A model generated the notes under the pieces. That model ran no database searches and was not told the origin of the DNA. It saw only the letters and a program-made list of their open reading frames with translations. A DNA stretch of 64,000 bases, from positions 71,066,790 through 71,130,789 of the forward strand of contig JAZBQD010000014.1 of the NCBI GenBank assembly GCA_036583965.1, in the 5' to 3' direction. This document shows positions 9,601 to 24,600 of the stretch, one piece after another. This DNA comes from Prunella strophiata (lineage: Eukaryota; Chordata; Aves; Passeriformes; Prunellidae). The first letter of the stretch is position 1. Every line of letters starts with the position of its first letter. Both the position numbers and the translations under genes were made by a program.

Positions 9601-12600
9601 GACTTTATTCCGGCAGCAAAAATGCTGAATAACATTTTTTTTTTTTTTTTTTTTCAAAATATGAAATGTGAATTCTAGATGTGGGTGGGTGTGTGTATCA
9701 GAGCTGAGCGCTTCATTGTGTGTCTTACTGTGTGCATTCAGCTCCCCTCCTTTCACTGCCCCCATTTCCCTGTGGATTTTGTCCATGTATTTCTGGAATA
9801 ATGAACACAGAGCCCTGCTCTTTGTTTTTCCTCACCAAAATAGAGCTCGCGTGACTGAAGGATCATCCGACCTTGTCATCTCTGCTTTGCACTGGGTCCT
9901 GCAGCCCCTGTGGGCTCCAGCAGGAGCCTCTGCATGGGCTCCAGGCTGGGATGGACCCCCAGCACATCCCAGGGACATGGGCTGACTTGGTTTTGTTGCT
10001 GGCAGAGCCCTGCTGGTCTCGCTTGTCTTTTCCCTGCTTCTTTTATTCCTTTTTTTTTCACCTCCTTGGGATGCTCAGAGCTGTTTGTGCCTTGGTGTGG
10101 ATACACCTGGAGTGCAAGGATTCACTCTCCCATCCCCAAGGATTTCCATCTGCCCTCATCCCATCGCCTTTATGACCCCCCACCTCCAGCTGCTGCCTCC
10201 TCATCTTCACTCCCCATCTTCTCCCAGCTCCTCAGCCTCCCTAAAGAGCTGTCTGAGGTTGAGGGTGGATTTAATCTCTTGGAAAACAGTGATTTTGCTG
10301 CTTCTTGTGTATCCAGTAATGATAGGGTTGGTTCTGGATTCAGGACTTGGCCACTGTTTTATTTTGCAGCTTCCAAGAGCCATCCTCTAATCTTAAATCA
10401 CTTCACTGATTCCCTGGAGCAAATTGATGCAGCCTTCCAGGAGAAGCCAAATCACTCCCAAATCACTTGGCATGAGGTGTTGCAGATCAGTGGAGGGGTG
10501 GATCATTTGTGAACTGAGCTGGTGGTCTGTCGACCATTTAAATTAAGTTTAATCCCTTTAAACTGGGAATTACAGGGCAGGGCTGGACATCCTGCATGAT
10601 CCACATCCAGGAGGTGATGGAGACTCCCAGATATTCGTGACTCAGCGTGAGGAAGGGGTAGAGCCATTTTGGATTGTTTTTGCTGAGGGTCAGATGCTGC
10701 TTTCCAGAAATTGCTGCATTTCCCTGTGCCTGCTTTCCTTGGAATCACTGCAAGAAAACAACATAAAGTGTATTTTTTTTTAGGGATTGTACAAATAGAG
10801 AGTGTCTGGGTGGATTATTCGGAAAGGTTTTGCAATCTCTGACTTTAATTGTTTGGGGGGGGTTTTGGTGTTATTTCCTTAAAAATGTTTTGAATTTGTT
10901 AATGTTTTCTTTGGGAAAGGTCTGCATTTCTGACAGTTGCTGCCTCTTAGAGGAGCTTCAGCCCGGAGGCTTTGTGTCATTCCCTGAGAATGGTTGAGGT
11001 TAAAAGCTGACAGTTGATTATTAAATAAATTTTGCCTTATTTGCCAAACTCCAGGGGGCTTTTACCTGGCTTTGAGCAGTGGCAGGGGGGGGCTCGGGGT
11101 GGAAATGAGAGCTGTGCAGATCCTTGCTGCCTTCTCAGTGTCACAGCTGTGTCACAGCACAGTTTCTGGGCACTGGTGTGGGATCTTCCCTAAAGCCTGC
11201 TTTGGGATGGGCTCTGGGAATGGGAGGGAAGGAGAGAGAGGGGTGAGGTGCTGCCCTAATGAAGGAGTGGGATTGAGGGAGGAGGAACCCAGGCTCCCTG
11301 CATGGCAGGGTGAGTTGAGGATGTTTGCACCAGGGGCAGACTCTGGCTGGCTGTAAAATCCGGGGTTTTGAGAAAACAAAAATCAGTTTTTTGTTTTCTC
11401 AGTTATTTATACAATTTACCAAGCGTAACCCCTGCAGAAGTAAAAACCAGTTTGTGATACTGAGCCTGAGTGTCCTGGATTAACCTCCACCGTGGTAGAT
11501 TAATGGATGCAAAGTTGAAAAGATTGATAAATTATTAACTTAACCACGCTGGCAATTTTTTTTTTTTTTGTGGGCTGTGGTGCTTTGTTTTGTCTTGGTG
11601 CTGGCAGGTCCAGGCCTGCTCCGAGGCTGTGTCCGAGGAGACACCCGATTTCTGCAGCAGGAAAGCTGCATGAGAACACAACCCTGGCTTGTCTGAGCAG
11701 AGGTTGAAAGTGATTTTGCTCTTAAAGGAGTTTCTAAATCAAAATGCTGTTTTAAAACTGGGCTCTGAAGCTCATGGATCACCAGCATGGCCACAGTTGA
11801 AGAGTTAAAACTCCTCTTAGTTTTATGAAATGAATCTGCTCCTTTAAGCCTTGCTCAGTGGAGTGTGAGTGGTGTGAAGCCAGATCTTTTTGTAGTTTGA
11901 AAGGACCAGGTTTAGCTTTCAAATGCATTTGGGGAGGGGGGTTCTTGGCTTTTTAAAACAGAATACTGGGAGATCTGCACTGAGAGGAACCTGGAGGAGC
12001 AGAACGTGGAATTACAGGGTGTTTGGGTGGGAAGGGCCTCCAAGATCATCCAGTTCCCAGCCAAACCACGGGCAGGGACACCTTCCACTATCCCAGGGTG
12101 TTCCACACCCTGTCCAGCCTGGCCTTGGGCACTGCCAGGCCTGGGAACCCCACACTTGCCTGGACAGCAAGAACATGACCTGGAATAGGTGAGGGGTGAA
12201 GCCCAAAACTTGCCTTTGGTTCCTGGCTGTTCCCAAACTGATTAGTTCAGGGAAAATCCCTTTTTAATCTATCCTTTGTTTAAATTCTCCTTTTATTTCC
12301 CTGGTTTTTCTTCCTTTTTGGGAATGGGGGGAGGTTTCTCCCTGCTGCTGATTCGGGTGGAAGCTGCTCCATCAGGGGAAGCCACCACTCTGTCACCTCT
12401 CCTTTCTGCTGAAGGCAACTGGAACTGGTTTTGTTTTTCTTCTGTCTGATGCCATGAATTCAGAGTCAGTGACCTTCCCCCTGAGATCTCCAAAGCCAGG
12501 AGGGCTGGACCCTGGTCTCACATGGCAGCCAGGCAGGTTTTAAACCTCACAATGCCCCGGCTGCTTTGGCGCTGAGCTCATGCTCTGCGGCAGGACGTGC

Positions 12601-15600
12601 CCATGGCTCAGCAGCACTGCCATCCTTTCCCAAGGCACCCACCTCCCCCTTGGCTGTGCTGCTGAGCTTTAGGAACTCTCTAGACACAAAGCCAGCTCTA
12701 GAAACCAGCAGGGGCTTTGTTTGGATAAGGAGACAGTCAGGGGCTGATTTTTGGGAATCCTCAATTCCAAAGTCAGCAGGGCTGAAATAAAGGAACAGTC
12801 CTTCCAGGAGTGCAGCAGTTATCCTGGGAATGTCACATCTCTGAGGTGACTCAGCGTGGTTACACTGATTTATTCCTTGCTGCTCCTGAAGCCACCTCCT
12901 ACTTTTTGTTTCCCACTGTTTATTTTTTTACTTTTGAGGCTGTGTCAGTGTCGAATTGAGGGAAGCAGTGGAAATAAGGAAGCTGAACGATCAGTGCTTT
13001 GTTTAACATCGTTAGTAACTTAATACTCCTGGCTCAGGGGAGGAATCCGTGCCTGGGTATTGGAGAAAGCTCAGATCCCAGCAGGAGAATGTGCTGTGGG
13101 AAGGGGGGACACAGGGCTGGGTTGAAAAGTTGGGATGTCAGAAATCAGATCCCGGTAAGTCAGAGCCAGAGCCTGTGTTCCTTGAAAGGGAAGGTATGTG
13201 AGGAGGTGTTAACTCACCCTGCTCCCACTGGAGCTGCTCCATGCTTTTTTCAACTCCTGTGCCTCCTGGAAAGCTCCAGGGCCTTGGATTTAAACAGATT
13301 TTGTCATGCTCACAACTGCTGAGAAAGCTTCACCTTACTGAGAACCCACTGGTTTTATTACTTCGTGGTTTCTGCCGTGTTTTGTTTGGTGTTGCCATGA
13401 AAAGATAATTTTAATTGTCTTTTAAATGCTAGCCTGGTTTGGAGGAAAAATTCCCCATAAATTCACCACCTTCTGCAAAGTGGGCAGGAGGCAAAACCAG
13501 TGTGTTTTACACGTGGAGAAAACCCAACACCAGGTGCCTCAAACCCCAGTTTGGCAGGACTGAAGAAATATTCCCACATGGTTTGAGCAAATTCACAGTT
13601 AAACTGTGACCTCTGCTTGAGTCACTGGGCACTGCTTGAAGTAAAATCGAGACTTGAGCCTTGCCAGAAGAAGCAAAAGATCCCCTAAAAGTGAGCTGGT
13701 GAGCAATAATGTGCCCCTAATGGATCCCCTTCATCCCTGGGAGGGCCTCATGTTGCATTTCAAGGTTTGTCACAACTTTGCTTTTGCTCTGAAATCAGGA
13801 AATTTGCTGACCTGTATTTAAACCATCTGCACATCCTGGTGCTAAACTCACTTTCACACTTTTGGGGAATAGATTGTGGAGGAGAGGGGTGTGTTTGGCT
13901 CTTCTGGTGTGTCCCAGAGGATCAGATCCTCCTCTTGGGATTTTGAGCTGCTCTCCCTCAGCTGCATCACAACAATCCCTGCAGCTCCTCAGGTGTGCTT
14001 CCAAACTGCCAGAGTTTTTAAAATCTCAGTTCTCTGGAAAAAATCAGAAAATTTCCTCACTTCAGCAGCACTTATTCGAAAAGACTGAGGGGTAAGCCAA
14101 GATTTGCCTGTTCCACCTGTTTAAGTGTAGCAAGAAATGGGTTTGTGGGGTTTGTGTTGTGGCAAAGTGTCTTGAGAGAGCCCTGGTGCTTCTGGTGCCT
14201 CTTCTCCACGTGGTTTTGGTTTTTTTGTTTTTTTTTTTTCCCATTAGTTGTTCTCTGGAGCTGGTTGGATAAGTGGGAATTATGTGTGAGAAGAGTTTAT
14301 GTTATAACACAGCAAACCTGGTCTAGGAAAGGTGTGGGAATCAGATGATCTGTAAGGTCCTTTCCACCCCAAAATTCTATATTAACTGGCTGCTTTGAGT
14401 CTGAGCCAGCATCTCTGTCTTGTTAGAGGCAAATTTTAGTCCTTTGCTGATAAATGTTGAATTTGCTGTAGTTTGCTTCTTTTGGGACTTCAGCTTTTTG
14501 CAGGGGCTTCCTGCTCAGTGTGGCTGGGACTTAACAGGATTCTGCAGGCTCAGGAGATGCATTAATGGAGTTTTTTAAAGAGTTGTGGAGTTTTTTCAGC
14601 TCAGTAGCCACTGAGTCCTTTAAATTGTCCCCTGTGGCTCTTGGGGGCTTCCAGAGTCACAGATTCCTCTGGTGCCACCCAAAGTTCAGTGTCATTAAGG
14701 CATTTCAGGATATTCTGTGTGTGAGTTTCTCTTGCCACTTTTCTCCAGACTTGGAAAGCACCAGATGTGAAACCTGGGATAGGTGAGCTCCACAATCCTC
14801 TGCAGATTTTGTTTTATTTCCAGAGGCAGCTGGGAATCTGCTGCTGAGCATCCCAGGAAGAGCTGGGTGGGGCTGTGATGCTGAAGGCTTTGATATTCTT
14901 TTACAAGGTGCTTCAAACAGCAAAAAAACCCTGAAAGGGGAACTTTCCCCTAATTCTTTCAGGATACAGGAGAGATCAGAAGCAGGAACCACTTGGCTCA
15001 AGCAGATCCTTTGGGTGCAGGTGTGAGATGATGCCCACATTTCCCATTTTGGGTCTGCTGAAGGCACCCAGGAGGCAGCAGGACCTTGCCACGTGCACAT
15101 CCCTCTCTCAGGAAGTGGCTGGAGCTGCCACAGGCATCACAGAAACCCACATCAGCTGGTTTTTAGGTCATTACCAGACTGGGCTAAATTTAGCCTGTGA
15201 GCCAGAAGAGGGAGGTTTTGCATCCAAATTCCTGCCCCATCCTTATTTCTGGGCTGTGCCCTGCAGCCAGGCCTGCCTCTGCTGAAATCCCTGTTTTGTT
15301 TTTTTTTAATCCCACTGGGCAGGGACAGCACTGAGCTTGGCTTGGGGAGTTCCTGAATGAGGAATTTGAGGTGGCATTGCAGGGAAGAGTAACAGGACAT
15401 GGAGCTTCTGTATGGATCAGAGGTTTGAGTCCCATCCAGGGCTGCCAGCGTGGCCAAGAGGAGAATCCTTTACCCGTTTTTGTGTCTGGAGCAGCTCCAT
15501 ATCCCAAAAAAATCTGGCTTGCTGAACTCTGGTTGCTGCTGGAGATTTGTGCTAGGTTTAGGGTGGGAACAGCTCGAGGTAAAGGGAGGAAACCACTTTT

Positions 15601-18600
15601 CTCATTACCCTTTACATTTATCTCAAGGAAGGAATGTTCCCATTTTTTTTTCCCCAAGCCCCACATCTCTGCTAAAATTGTCAAATGGCAGAGATGAGTA
15701 AAGGGGAGGAAAATAAGTCACTGTGGCAGCACAAGGGAAAATTGCTGGGAGCAGTGTGCTGCTTCTGTAATTCCAAGCTGTCTTTATTTGAACTTCCTTG
15801 ATTGTTGCAGGATCCTGGTTCTTTGCAGCAGCACACTGGTTAATTGGGATTTTTTTTTAAATTTGTGGATTAGTAATATTGTCCTCCAAAATGGCTTCAA
15901 GTGTGTCAAGGCTGCTTAATTCAGATGTATTAAAGGAGGCTGTGATAAATGTGTGTCTTTGAAAGGCTGCCTGGCTCTGCCGAGGTCACCTGGAATTCAG
16001 AGCATCTGGCAGAGGTCGGCTCCAGGCTTTTTGTTCTGTGCTGGGGAAAACTCTGGGGGTTTTTATCAGCTCCTCTCTGAAGGAGGAGACACTTCAAACT
16101 TGGTGACAAAATCCCACTTTTCAGGCAGCTGCACCTGCTAACGACTAAACTGTTAATTAGTTTTTAGTGCAGTTGCAGTGGTGTTCCTTTGTCTCTTCTA
16201 TAATGGTGATTCAAAGAGAGGATGTCAAGGAATCTTCTGTTTCAGTTGAATTTAACTAATTATGAGAAAGCTCTGCCTTCACTCCACAGCTCCCCAGCAC
16301 AGCCCAAAAGCTGGGAATTGCAGTGTCCTGACAGCACCATTTATCCTGACAGTGTGGGGTGTATTCCAGGCCTGAACCCAAAGCTCAACTTCAGTTTTGA
16401 ACTGACTGCTGGTATTTTTTCTTTTTGATCCACATAACAAACCCCAGGTATTGTTATTCCTGGGGGAAGCCTCCAGGTGAGTTTTTCTTCCTGCAGCTCT
16501 GTGAAATACGAGGACATAAATTCAGGGATGGCTGATTTGTAAAACTCCCCTGGGCTCTGCCTTTCACACGAGTTTAGGGAGTTGAGAGGGAAGTGGGATA
16601 ATGAAGCCTGGGCAGATGTGCTAGAACAAGATATGGATCAGGAGCAGGAGTGTGGATGAGCTGCTCCTGATCCCAGCAGATGCAAACTCACCCCTGTGGC
16701 CTGGTTTCCCTCTCTGAGTGCATTTGGTGCTTCTGGGTAGGGAACTTTACTTCCAAGAGCTTCCAGCAGTGAGGGCACCTTCCAAACTGTCCCAGGGAAA
16801 CATCCCAATCTTCCTGCAGCCCTCCCACTCCACGTCTTGGAGGTTGTTTTGGAGGAGTCTTGGCCACAGTGAGCAGGACTCTGTGTTCTGTGTTCCACCA
16901 ACACCCTCTGCTCTGCTGCTGCTGCTGTTACCAAAAAAAATCCCTTTTTCCTTTCCTCTGGTTGTGCTGATGTCACCTGTGCCAAAGTGGCTTTAATGAA
17001 CCCTTCCAGTGCTTTAAGGGGGCTTTTGAAAGGAGGGAGAGGGATCTGGAAGGGCCTGGAGGGACAGGATGAGGGGGAATGGCCATAAGCTGAGAGAGGG
17101 GAGTTTTAGATCAGATATTGAGAGGGAATTCCTGGCTGGGCAGGTGGAGAGGCCCTGGGCTGGAATTGCCAGAGCAGCTGGGGCTGCCCCTGCATCCCTG
17201 GCAATGGCCAAGGCCAGGCTGGACACTGGGGCTGGAGCAGCCTGGGATGGTGGGAGGTGTCCCTGTCGTGGCAGGGGGTGCATCTGGGTGATCTTTAAGG
17301 TCCTTTCCCACCCAAAGCATTCCATGATTTCAATCCCTGCCTTCCTGCCATCAGAGGCTTCCCATAGTCAGAGAAATCCCCAGTGCTTGAGAACATCCTG
17401 GACCTCCTTCTGGTGCAGCTGCTGAGCCAAGGAAGATCTCCAACACCTGCAAACCATAAAAAAAAATGAGAAATAGGTGTTTTCCATGGCTGCCTTCAGC
17501 ATGGCAGCTGTGCTGGGCTCTGGGCACCCTGCAGGGCTGCCTGTGGTGTTGCCCCAGCTCTGCCTGGCCGTGGGTTTGTTGGTGCTGGTGAGCTCAGGCA
17601 TTGCCAAGTGCACACAAAGCTCCCGGGGCTCTGCTGGCTCCCTCCCTCTGCTGCCTTGCTCCTGTGGGGATCACTGTTCAGTGCAGCCTGGCTCTCTCAT
17701 GTCTGCCTCTGGAACACAATGTGTCTTTAGACCTTCAGCTTGCAGGAAAATCCTGTGCACTGAATCCCTTGGGAAAGGCAAAAAACCCCTCGGAAGCTCA
17801 AAACTTAAATTGGCTTTTTTTGCAAAGTGTTGTTCTTGGTGCAAAGGCTGGTGGTGGGAGCTGGACCAGGAGGAATTGCTGGGATTAAAGGAAGCACCAG
17901 CCTGATTTCCTGAACTTCCTGGGCTCATAAATGAACTTTTTGCAGGTGGTTTGGTGATTAACCTGCCCCTATGTCAGTCTTTTTAATTTGCATTCTAAGC
18001 AGAATTGGCCAGGCTGGGTTGAACTTGGAGCAAACCTGGAGTAGTGGGAGGTGTCCCTGCAGGTGGAACTGGATGGTTTGAAGGTGCATTCCAACCCTGT
18101 GATTTCACTTTTTCAGAGTTAATGCCTTGATGAGTGGAAACTACTTGTAGTGACCCAACCTTGGAAATTGTGTATTTGTATTTTCTCAGCCCTGCTCCAT
18201 ACAGTGGAATCCCACCTGAGTTGATAAATCAGATTTATTAATGAACTCTTTAAATAGAAATGGCCACATGCACTGGACAGAAATCAGGGACAAAGCCACT
18301 TGTGCAGCTTGGCTGTTCCCAGGCAGCCCTGGGATGTTGGATGTGTTTATGGGGGAAGCCACAGTGCCCCATTGCCCTCATTCCATTGGAAGGATGAAGA
18401 GGATAATTGGTTTAATGGCTGTGACAGTGGCACCATGGATTGCTGGAGGAATTTCTGTACAAAGCCCTGGCATGCAGGAAGCTCCTGCACCTTTTCTTGT
18501 AGCAGCACTGGGCTGCTGCTTCCTGGTGTGTGGCTTTGTGGTGGTTTTATGTGGCAGGTGACCTGGAAAGAAGGAAAATTTTATAAACTTCAGCTGTGTG

Positions 18601-21600
18601 TAACCAGGGTCCTTGTTCCTAAATCACTTGGAGTTTTTCTGCTTTGGTGTGAGAGAAAAAAAAGGGAAATTGTGGTTGTTGTAACTTCACCAGGTCTGTG
18701 ATTCAGGTTTGGAATTTGTGCTAAAAACCCAAGGAAATTGTGTGTAAATCCTGCCTGAGCTGCTCCTTTAAAACACTTTGAACAAAGCCAAGGAGGGGGG
18801 AAGCAAATCTGATCCCTCTGGAAGTTCTGGCAGGGAGAGAAGGGAACAAATCCCATCCTCTGGGGTTTGGGAGGGATCTGTAGAAGGTCCCAGGTCCCCA
18901 ACCCCATGAATATTTCCATTGTAGGATTGGAAGGAGCTCTTCAAAACAGCCCCACTGTGGAGATACACCAAGGAAAATGGAGTTTAGAGGTGCTTGGGGA
19001 GCAGGAAAGGAAAAATCCCACAGGATTCTGGTCCTGGCAGGCCATGGAGAGCTGTTGAAAACATTACCCCAGACCCAAGGAGCAGGATCCTGACCAGGAC
19101 TGCAAATGGATTTCAGATTAACCTTTCCAAGGTGAGGATGTTGCCTCAGCACTTAAGGAAGAATTTTGGGTGCAAGCCCCTTCCACAGGCTTGATGTTCA
19201 TCCTGATTTTCCACTGCTTGTGAGCTGCTCTGTATGCCTCTCTGCTGCACCTGAGAATCAGAAGAGCAGAATTTCACTTGTTCTTGAGAAAAGTGTATTT
19301 TAATAGTGTTTGGAAAGGAACAAAAATCCCCAAGTGCCTCAGGAATGATCCACCCTGAAAAAACCACCTGGTGGATTCCTTCAGATTGGGTGGTGGGAAA
19401 TCTGCACTGAAGGCACAGCAAGATTTTCCTCTGTGGTGCTTTAGGTTAAAGGAATTGCACTAATTTTGAGCTTAATTTCCACATTCAGTTGGCTTTTATT
19501 TCCTCCACCTATGCTGGAGAAATCCCAGTGGGTTTGGAGATTTGTTTTAAAGCTCTTTTCTTTGAGGATTGGCAGATAAGAGCCAGGAAGGCTCAGAACT
19601 GCTGGAGCTTCTGGCTCAAGCAGCAAAGAATTCTGGAACAAACAGCTGGGGAATGGCCTAAAACTGGGGAGGATAAGTTCAGATTAAATCCTAGGAAGAA
19701 ATTCTTCCCTTTGAGGGTGGTGAAACCTGGGCACAAGTTGGCCCCTGGATCCCTGGAATTATTTAAGACCAGGTTGGACACTGGGGCTGGAGCAGCCTGG
19801 GACAGTGGAACGTGTCCCTGCCATGGCAGGGGTGGCACTGGATGGTTTTGAGATCCCTTCCCACCCAAATGTTATGATTCTGTGAGATAGCAGTTGTTCT
19901 TTCTTCTTCAGGGGACAAATCACCCCCAGAATATCTTTGGGGCACCTTATTGCTGCTGTGGTTGGAGCAGAAAACACCTGGGTGGGAGGCAGTTCCTGCT
20001 GGGAGCTTGGATTTGAAGCACAAAAGCCAATTATTGAGGAATTAAAGTTGAAGCAGCTTTGTGAGCACAGAGCTGCCTCATTTTCAGTGGCACTGTCCCT
20101 TTCTTTGAGTCTGGTTCAGAGTTCAAGCCCAGCTTGCCCAGGCTGGAATTTCAAGCAGTTGATGCTGTCTCAGTTCTGAAAACCATGGGTTAAAAACCCT
20201 GGTGCAAGTGGGATCAGGAAATGCATCCCTGAGTATTTCCAGTGGGCTTGGAAGGAGCTCTGCAGAACAACCCCACACTGGAGAGAGCTCAGTTTTCCTT
20301 GGTGCTGGAGAGGCTTGGGGAGCAGGACAGCAAAAACCCCACTGGATTGTGCTGCAGGCAGGCCATGGAGAGATCCTGTCGGGATCCTGAGCAGGACTTT
20401 GGAAGTGTCTCCTCCCCCTTGGGATGGTTCAGCAGTTCAAGGTTCACTTTGTTCCTGGGAAGCCTCTCCCAGGCCTGGTTTTTCTTGGAGGATCCCAGTG
20501 TGGAGTGTTCATTAAACCAGTTCTCAGTTTCACACTTCCTTAAGTCAGTGTTAGGCTGGAGTTTGAGCTGAGGATCAGCATCTTCTTCCTCAATCTCTGG
20601 GGTCCATCCAGCATCTTTTGCAAGCAAGGAAAGGTCCTGGCACTGGGCAGCAGAGAGGTTGTGGAATCTGCCTCCAGAACTGGACCTGCTCCATGCCAAA
20701 GCTAAATTTAAGCTTCATTTATTTTAAGCTTAAAGTATTTGCTTTGACACTTTCTCCTTCCTGCCATGAAACTCTTTTATCTTGTTTAAAATCAAGACCT
20801 TGACATAATTCTAGATTATTTTTTTTCCTGAATAAGCCCTTGCCAAAGCTCAGCTCTTGGCCTCCTCTGCATCTGCTTTGAGTGCAAACATCTCACCCCA
20901 AGGGTTTTCCAGCAGGAGGAGATGGATGTTTGTCCCTTTGGGGCTTCATGTCACCCTTGCTGAGGTGCTTTGAGGCACTTGCTGAATGACTGTGGAGGTT
21001 TCTGTGAGGGGAAAAAGCATTTCACCAAAATCTACAAAAACCTAATCCAAAAACCTAAACTCCTCTTGAGGGAAAAGGCCACATCTTAAAATAATACCTT
21101 TTTTTTTCCCCTGAAGACTAATTATTTGAATCATTTGACTATGAGAATCATTTGAATATGTCAAGGCAATCTGCTTTTGACAGACCTGCTGCATTCTTAT
21201 AAATCACATGATGAGGTCCAACCCCAAAATAGCCTTAAATCATGGGCTTGGTGTCAGGTCTAGCACAGGTTTGGGGTCACACTCAGTCCTGTGGTTTCAC
21301 AACCAGGTTTTCTCTTTCACAAGAGTTTCAGCACTTCCTGAATCCTCCCAAAGAGGAAATGAACCGTTGCCAGCACACCTGGAAACAAGCAAAGATTGTA
21401 TTTTCCCCTTCTGATATTTCTCTGGAAACACACGCTTGAAATTTCTGGTTTGTGGAGTTGATGATTTGTACACAAACCACTCAATTCCACCAGTATGTCC
21501 CATCTCCATGGAAACCAGCTTCTCTGGGTGGGAGCTTGGAGTGATGCAAACATTAAATCTGGTGCTTCAGCTCGGGGACAGATGTGTGGTCACCAGAAAC

Positions 21601-24600
21601 TACTCCAGTTCCATCCTCAGTGCTCCTGGATCCAGCTCTGGCTCCCCTGAGCTGAGACTCACAGTGGGGAGTTCTTCTGGTTCCTGGTTATTTCCAGCTC
21701 TCATGGAATTCTCCTGGGAAGCTCAGGGTCAGAGTGGATTCCTGGGGGTGTTTTTGCCTCTCCAGTTATCCCAGAGAAGTTCTCCCTGCAGATCCCTCCC
21801 TGCAGGATCCATTTAAGGAGTTTGTTCATTGATAGTTGCCTCTAATTAGGTGTTAATTGCCCCTCTTGGATCTCTGTTTGGCTTTTCCTGAGATTTAAGG
21901 AAATCTTGTCCTTGTGGAGGTGGCTCTGTCACTGTGGTCACACAGAGGGACCAGCATCAGTTTTATTGATCCCGACTTCATTCCAGCTCCCTTCCATCAA
22001 ATCCAGTGCCCTTTAAAATTCCTGTTCCAACTTCTCACCTTGCCTGATGCCTCTCCCTGCCAGGACTGGAGGTCATGGTTTAAAGGGATTGTGATCTGTT
22101 CAGGGGATGGAGGGAGGGAATTCCTGCTGCCACCACTGCAGTTCAGTATTGGCCCATCCCGTGGAAGCTGAGCACAGTTCTGGACAAGTCTGTCCCAGTC
22201 TGTTTTCTCTAATGGAAAAAAAAAAAAAAAAAAACCCACAAAAAAGTCCCACAAAAAAAAAAAAAAAACCCCGACAGGATCATGGAATCATTTTAGTTGG
22301 AATTTTAGTCCTCTGAGGTCATCCAGTCCAACCATTCCCAGCACTGCCAAGACCACCACTGCTCCATGTCCCCAAGTGCCACATCCACACAGCTTTGAAA
22401 TCCCTCCAAAGCTCCCTGGGCATTCCCAGTGCCTGACCCCCTTTCCATGAAGGAATTTCCCCCAAATCCCCCCTGAGCTGCCCTGGCCCAGCCTGAGGCC
22501 GTTCCCTCTGCTCCTGTCCCTGTTCCCTGGAGCACAGCCCGACCCCCCCGGCTGTCCCCTCCTGGCAGGGACTTGTGCAGAGCCACAAGGTCCCCCTGAG
22601 CCTCCTCTGCTCCAGGCTCAGCCCCTTCCCATCTCCCTCAGCCTCTCCAGACCCTCCCCAGCTCCATTCCCCTTCATGGATAAAAGATCCAATATGTACC
22701 TGCCTTCTGGTTTTTTTTTTTTTTCCAGTTGCAGCTTTTTAAGGGAGCAACAGAGAGTTGGGGAGGGCAGTAAATGGATTTATTTTCCATAGGAAAAGGG
22801 CAGTGCTGCTCCATCCAGCATGGGATGGGATGCACCTTGTCTTCCTGTGGTGCTTCTGGTGAGGGAAAACCAGGTTTGGAGAAAATGCTGACTTGGTTTG
22901 TGCTGGGTTCAGAGCAGCCAACTCGGCTGCAGAGTGTCTCCAGGGAAAAGCTGACTTTTCCTTCTACCTTTCCTTATTACTCCTGTTTCTTGGCACAAAG
23001 CTGGGTGGAAATCAGCCAGATGGAAATCAGCAGGAGCTCCAAAGCAAGCAGGGCAGGCTGGAGCTTTGCTGGAACAGCATTTCCTTCTCCCCAAATCCCT
23101 GGTTTCATCCAGAAGGTGCCTTTAGCTTCCCAGGAAAGTTGATGGGGTCAGTGGTGACCAAGGGCTTTGTCTGGGGGAAATTTGCCATCCATATGTGAAA
23201 TTGGGAGGGATGCCTGTGGAATAATTGGAGAATTCTTTTTTTTGGTGTGATTTCTTCCCTCAGGCAGGTAAAACCTGGTGGAGAAGTGGCCAGGAAGGGT
23301 TTTTTTCAAAGCAAAGCTGCATTTCTAACAAGGAAACTCTTGTGTGCAGTAAAATGAAAACTCAGCAGCCAGGCACAGGTTGCTGTTCAGTTATTAATTC
23401 ACAATTCCTGTCCTTCCAGGGTGTTTTTGGCAGCAGACTGAGCTGGTGTTGTCTTACAAGGAGTGAAACCCCCTCTGTGCTGAGTGTCCCTGGTTCACTT
23501 GTCACAGGGCATCAGGAGAGCCAAGGGAAAGGTGTTTGTCCTCTGAGCTTTCCAGGAGTGCTTTGCTGTCCTTTTTGTGTATTCTGTAGGATTAAAATCA
23601 GCTTTGTGGCTTCCAGAGCTGTGGGGTTCCTGGAGAAGTCCAGTTCAGACTCATGGAATCCCAGAGTGGTGTGGGATGGAAGGGACCTTAAAGATCATGG
23701 GCAGGGACACCTCCCCCTGTCCCAGGCTGCTCCAGCCCCAGTGTCCAGCCTGGCCTTGGCCATTGCAGGGATGCAGGGGCAGCCCCAGCTGCTCTGGCAA
23801 TTCCAGCCCAGCCAGCAATTCCCAATTGCCCAAGATCCCACCCCAATCTCCCTTGCCCAGGGAATTCCCTCCACTTCCCAGCTCTCCCAGCCTGGGCATT
23901 GGATCCATCCCCAGCCCCAACTCTGCTCTAGGAAGGAATTTTGGGATCCAGGGGCTTCACTGGGAATCTCAGGACTCCAGCAAGGGTCTCCCTTCCCTTT
24001 TCCATCCCCAGCTTCCATAGAAATCCCTCGGGGATGGATTCTGAGCCTCCTTGATCCCAGAATGCCAGAATGGTTTGGGTGGGGGCCCTTCAATCCCATC
24101 CCATTGCAACCCCAGCATCCCAGGCTGCTCCAGCCTTTCCTTGGCCATTGCAGGGATGCAGGGGCAGCCCCAGCTGCTCTGGCAATTCCAGCCCAGCCAG
24201 CAATTCCCAATTGCCAAGATCCCATCCATGGCTGCCCTCTGGCAGTGGGAAGCCATTGCCTGTGTCCTGTCCCTGCAGGCCTTGTCCCCAGTCCCTCTGC
24301 AGCTCTCCTGGAGTCCCTTCAGGCCCTGCAATGTGCTGGAGCTCTCCCTGGATCCTTCCCTTCTCCAGGGGAGCATTCCCAGCTCTCCCAGCAGCCCCAG
24401 GGCAGAGGGGAGCCCTGGAGCTTCTCCCTGGTCTCCTGAGGTTCAGCCCCAGGTGCTGCTGCTGACTGCAGAGCTGGATCCAGCTCTCAGCTGGGATCTC
24501 GTGAGGCAGAGTGGAGGGAGAATCCAGAGGAAGGAGAATTGGGATTTGCCCCAGGAATGTGAGGATAAAACCCCAGGGGTGTCACCTCAGGAGCTGTTCA

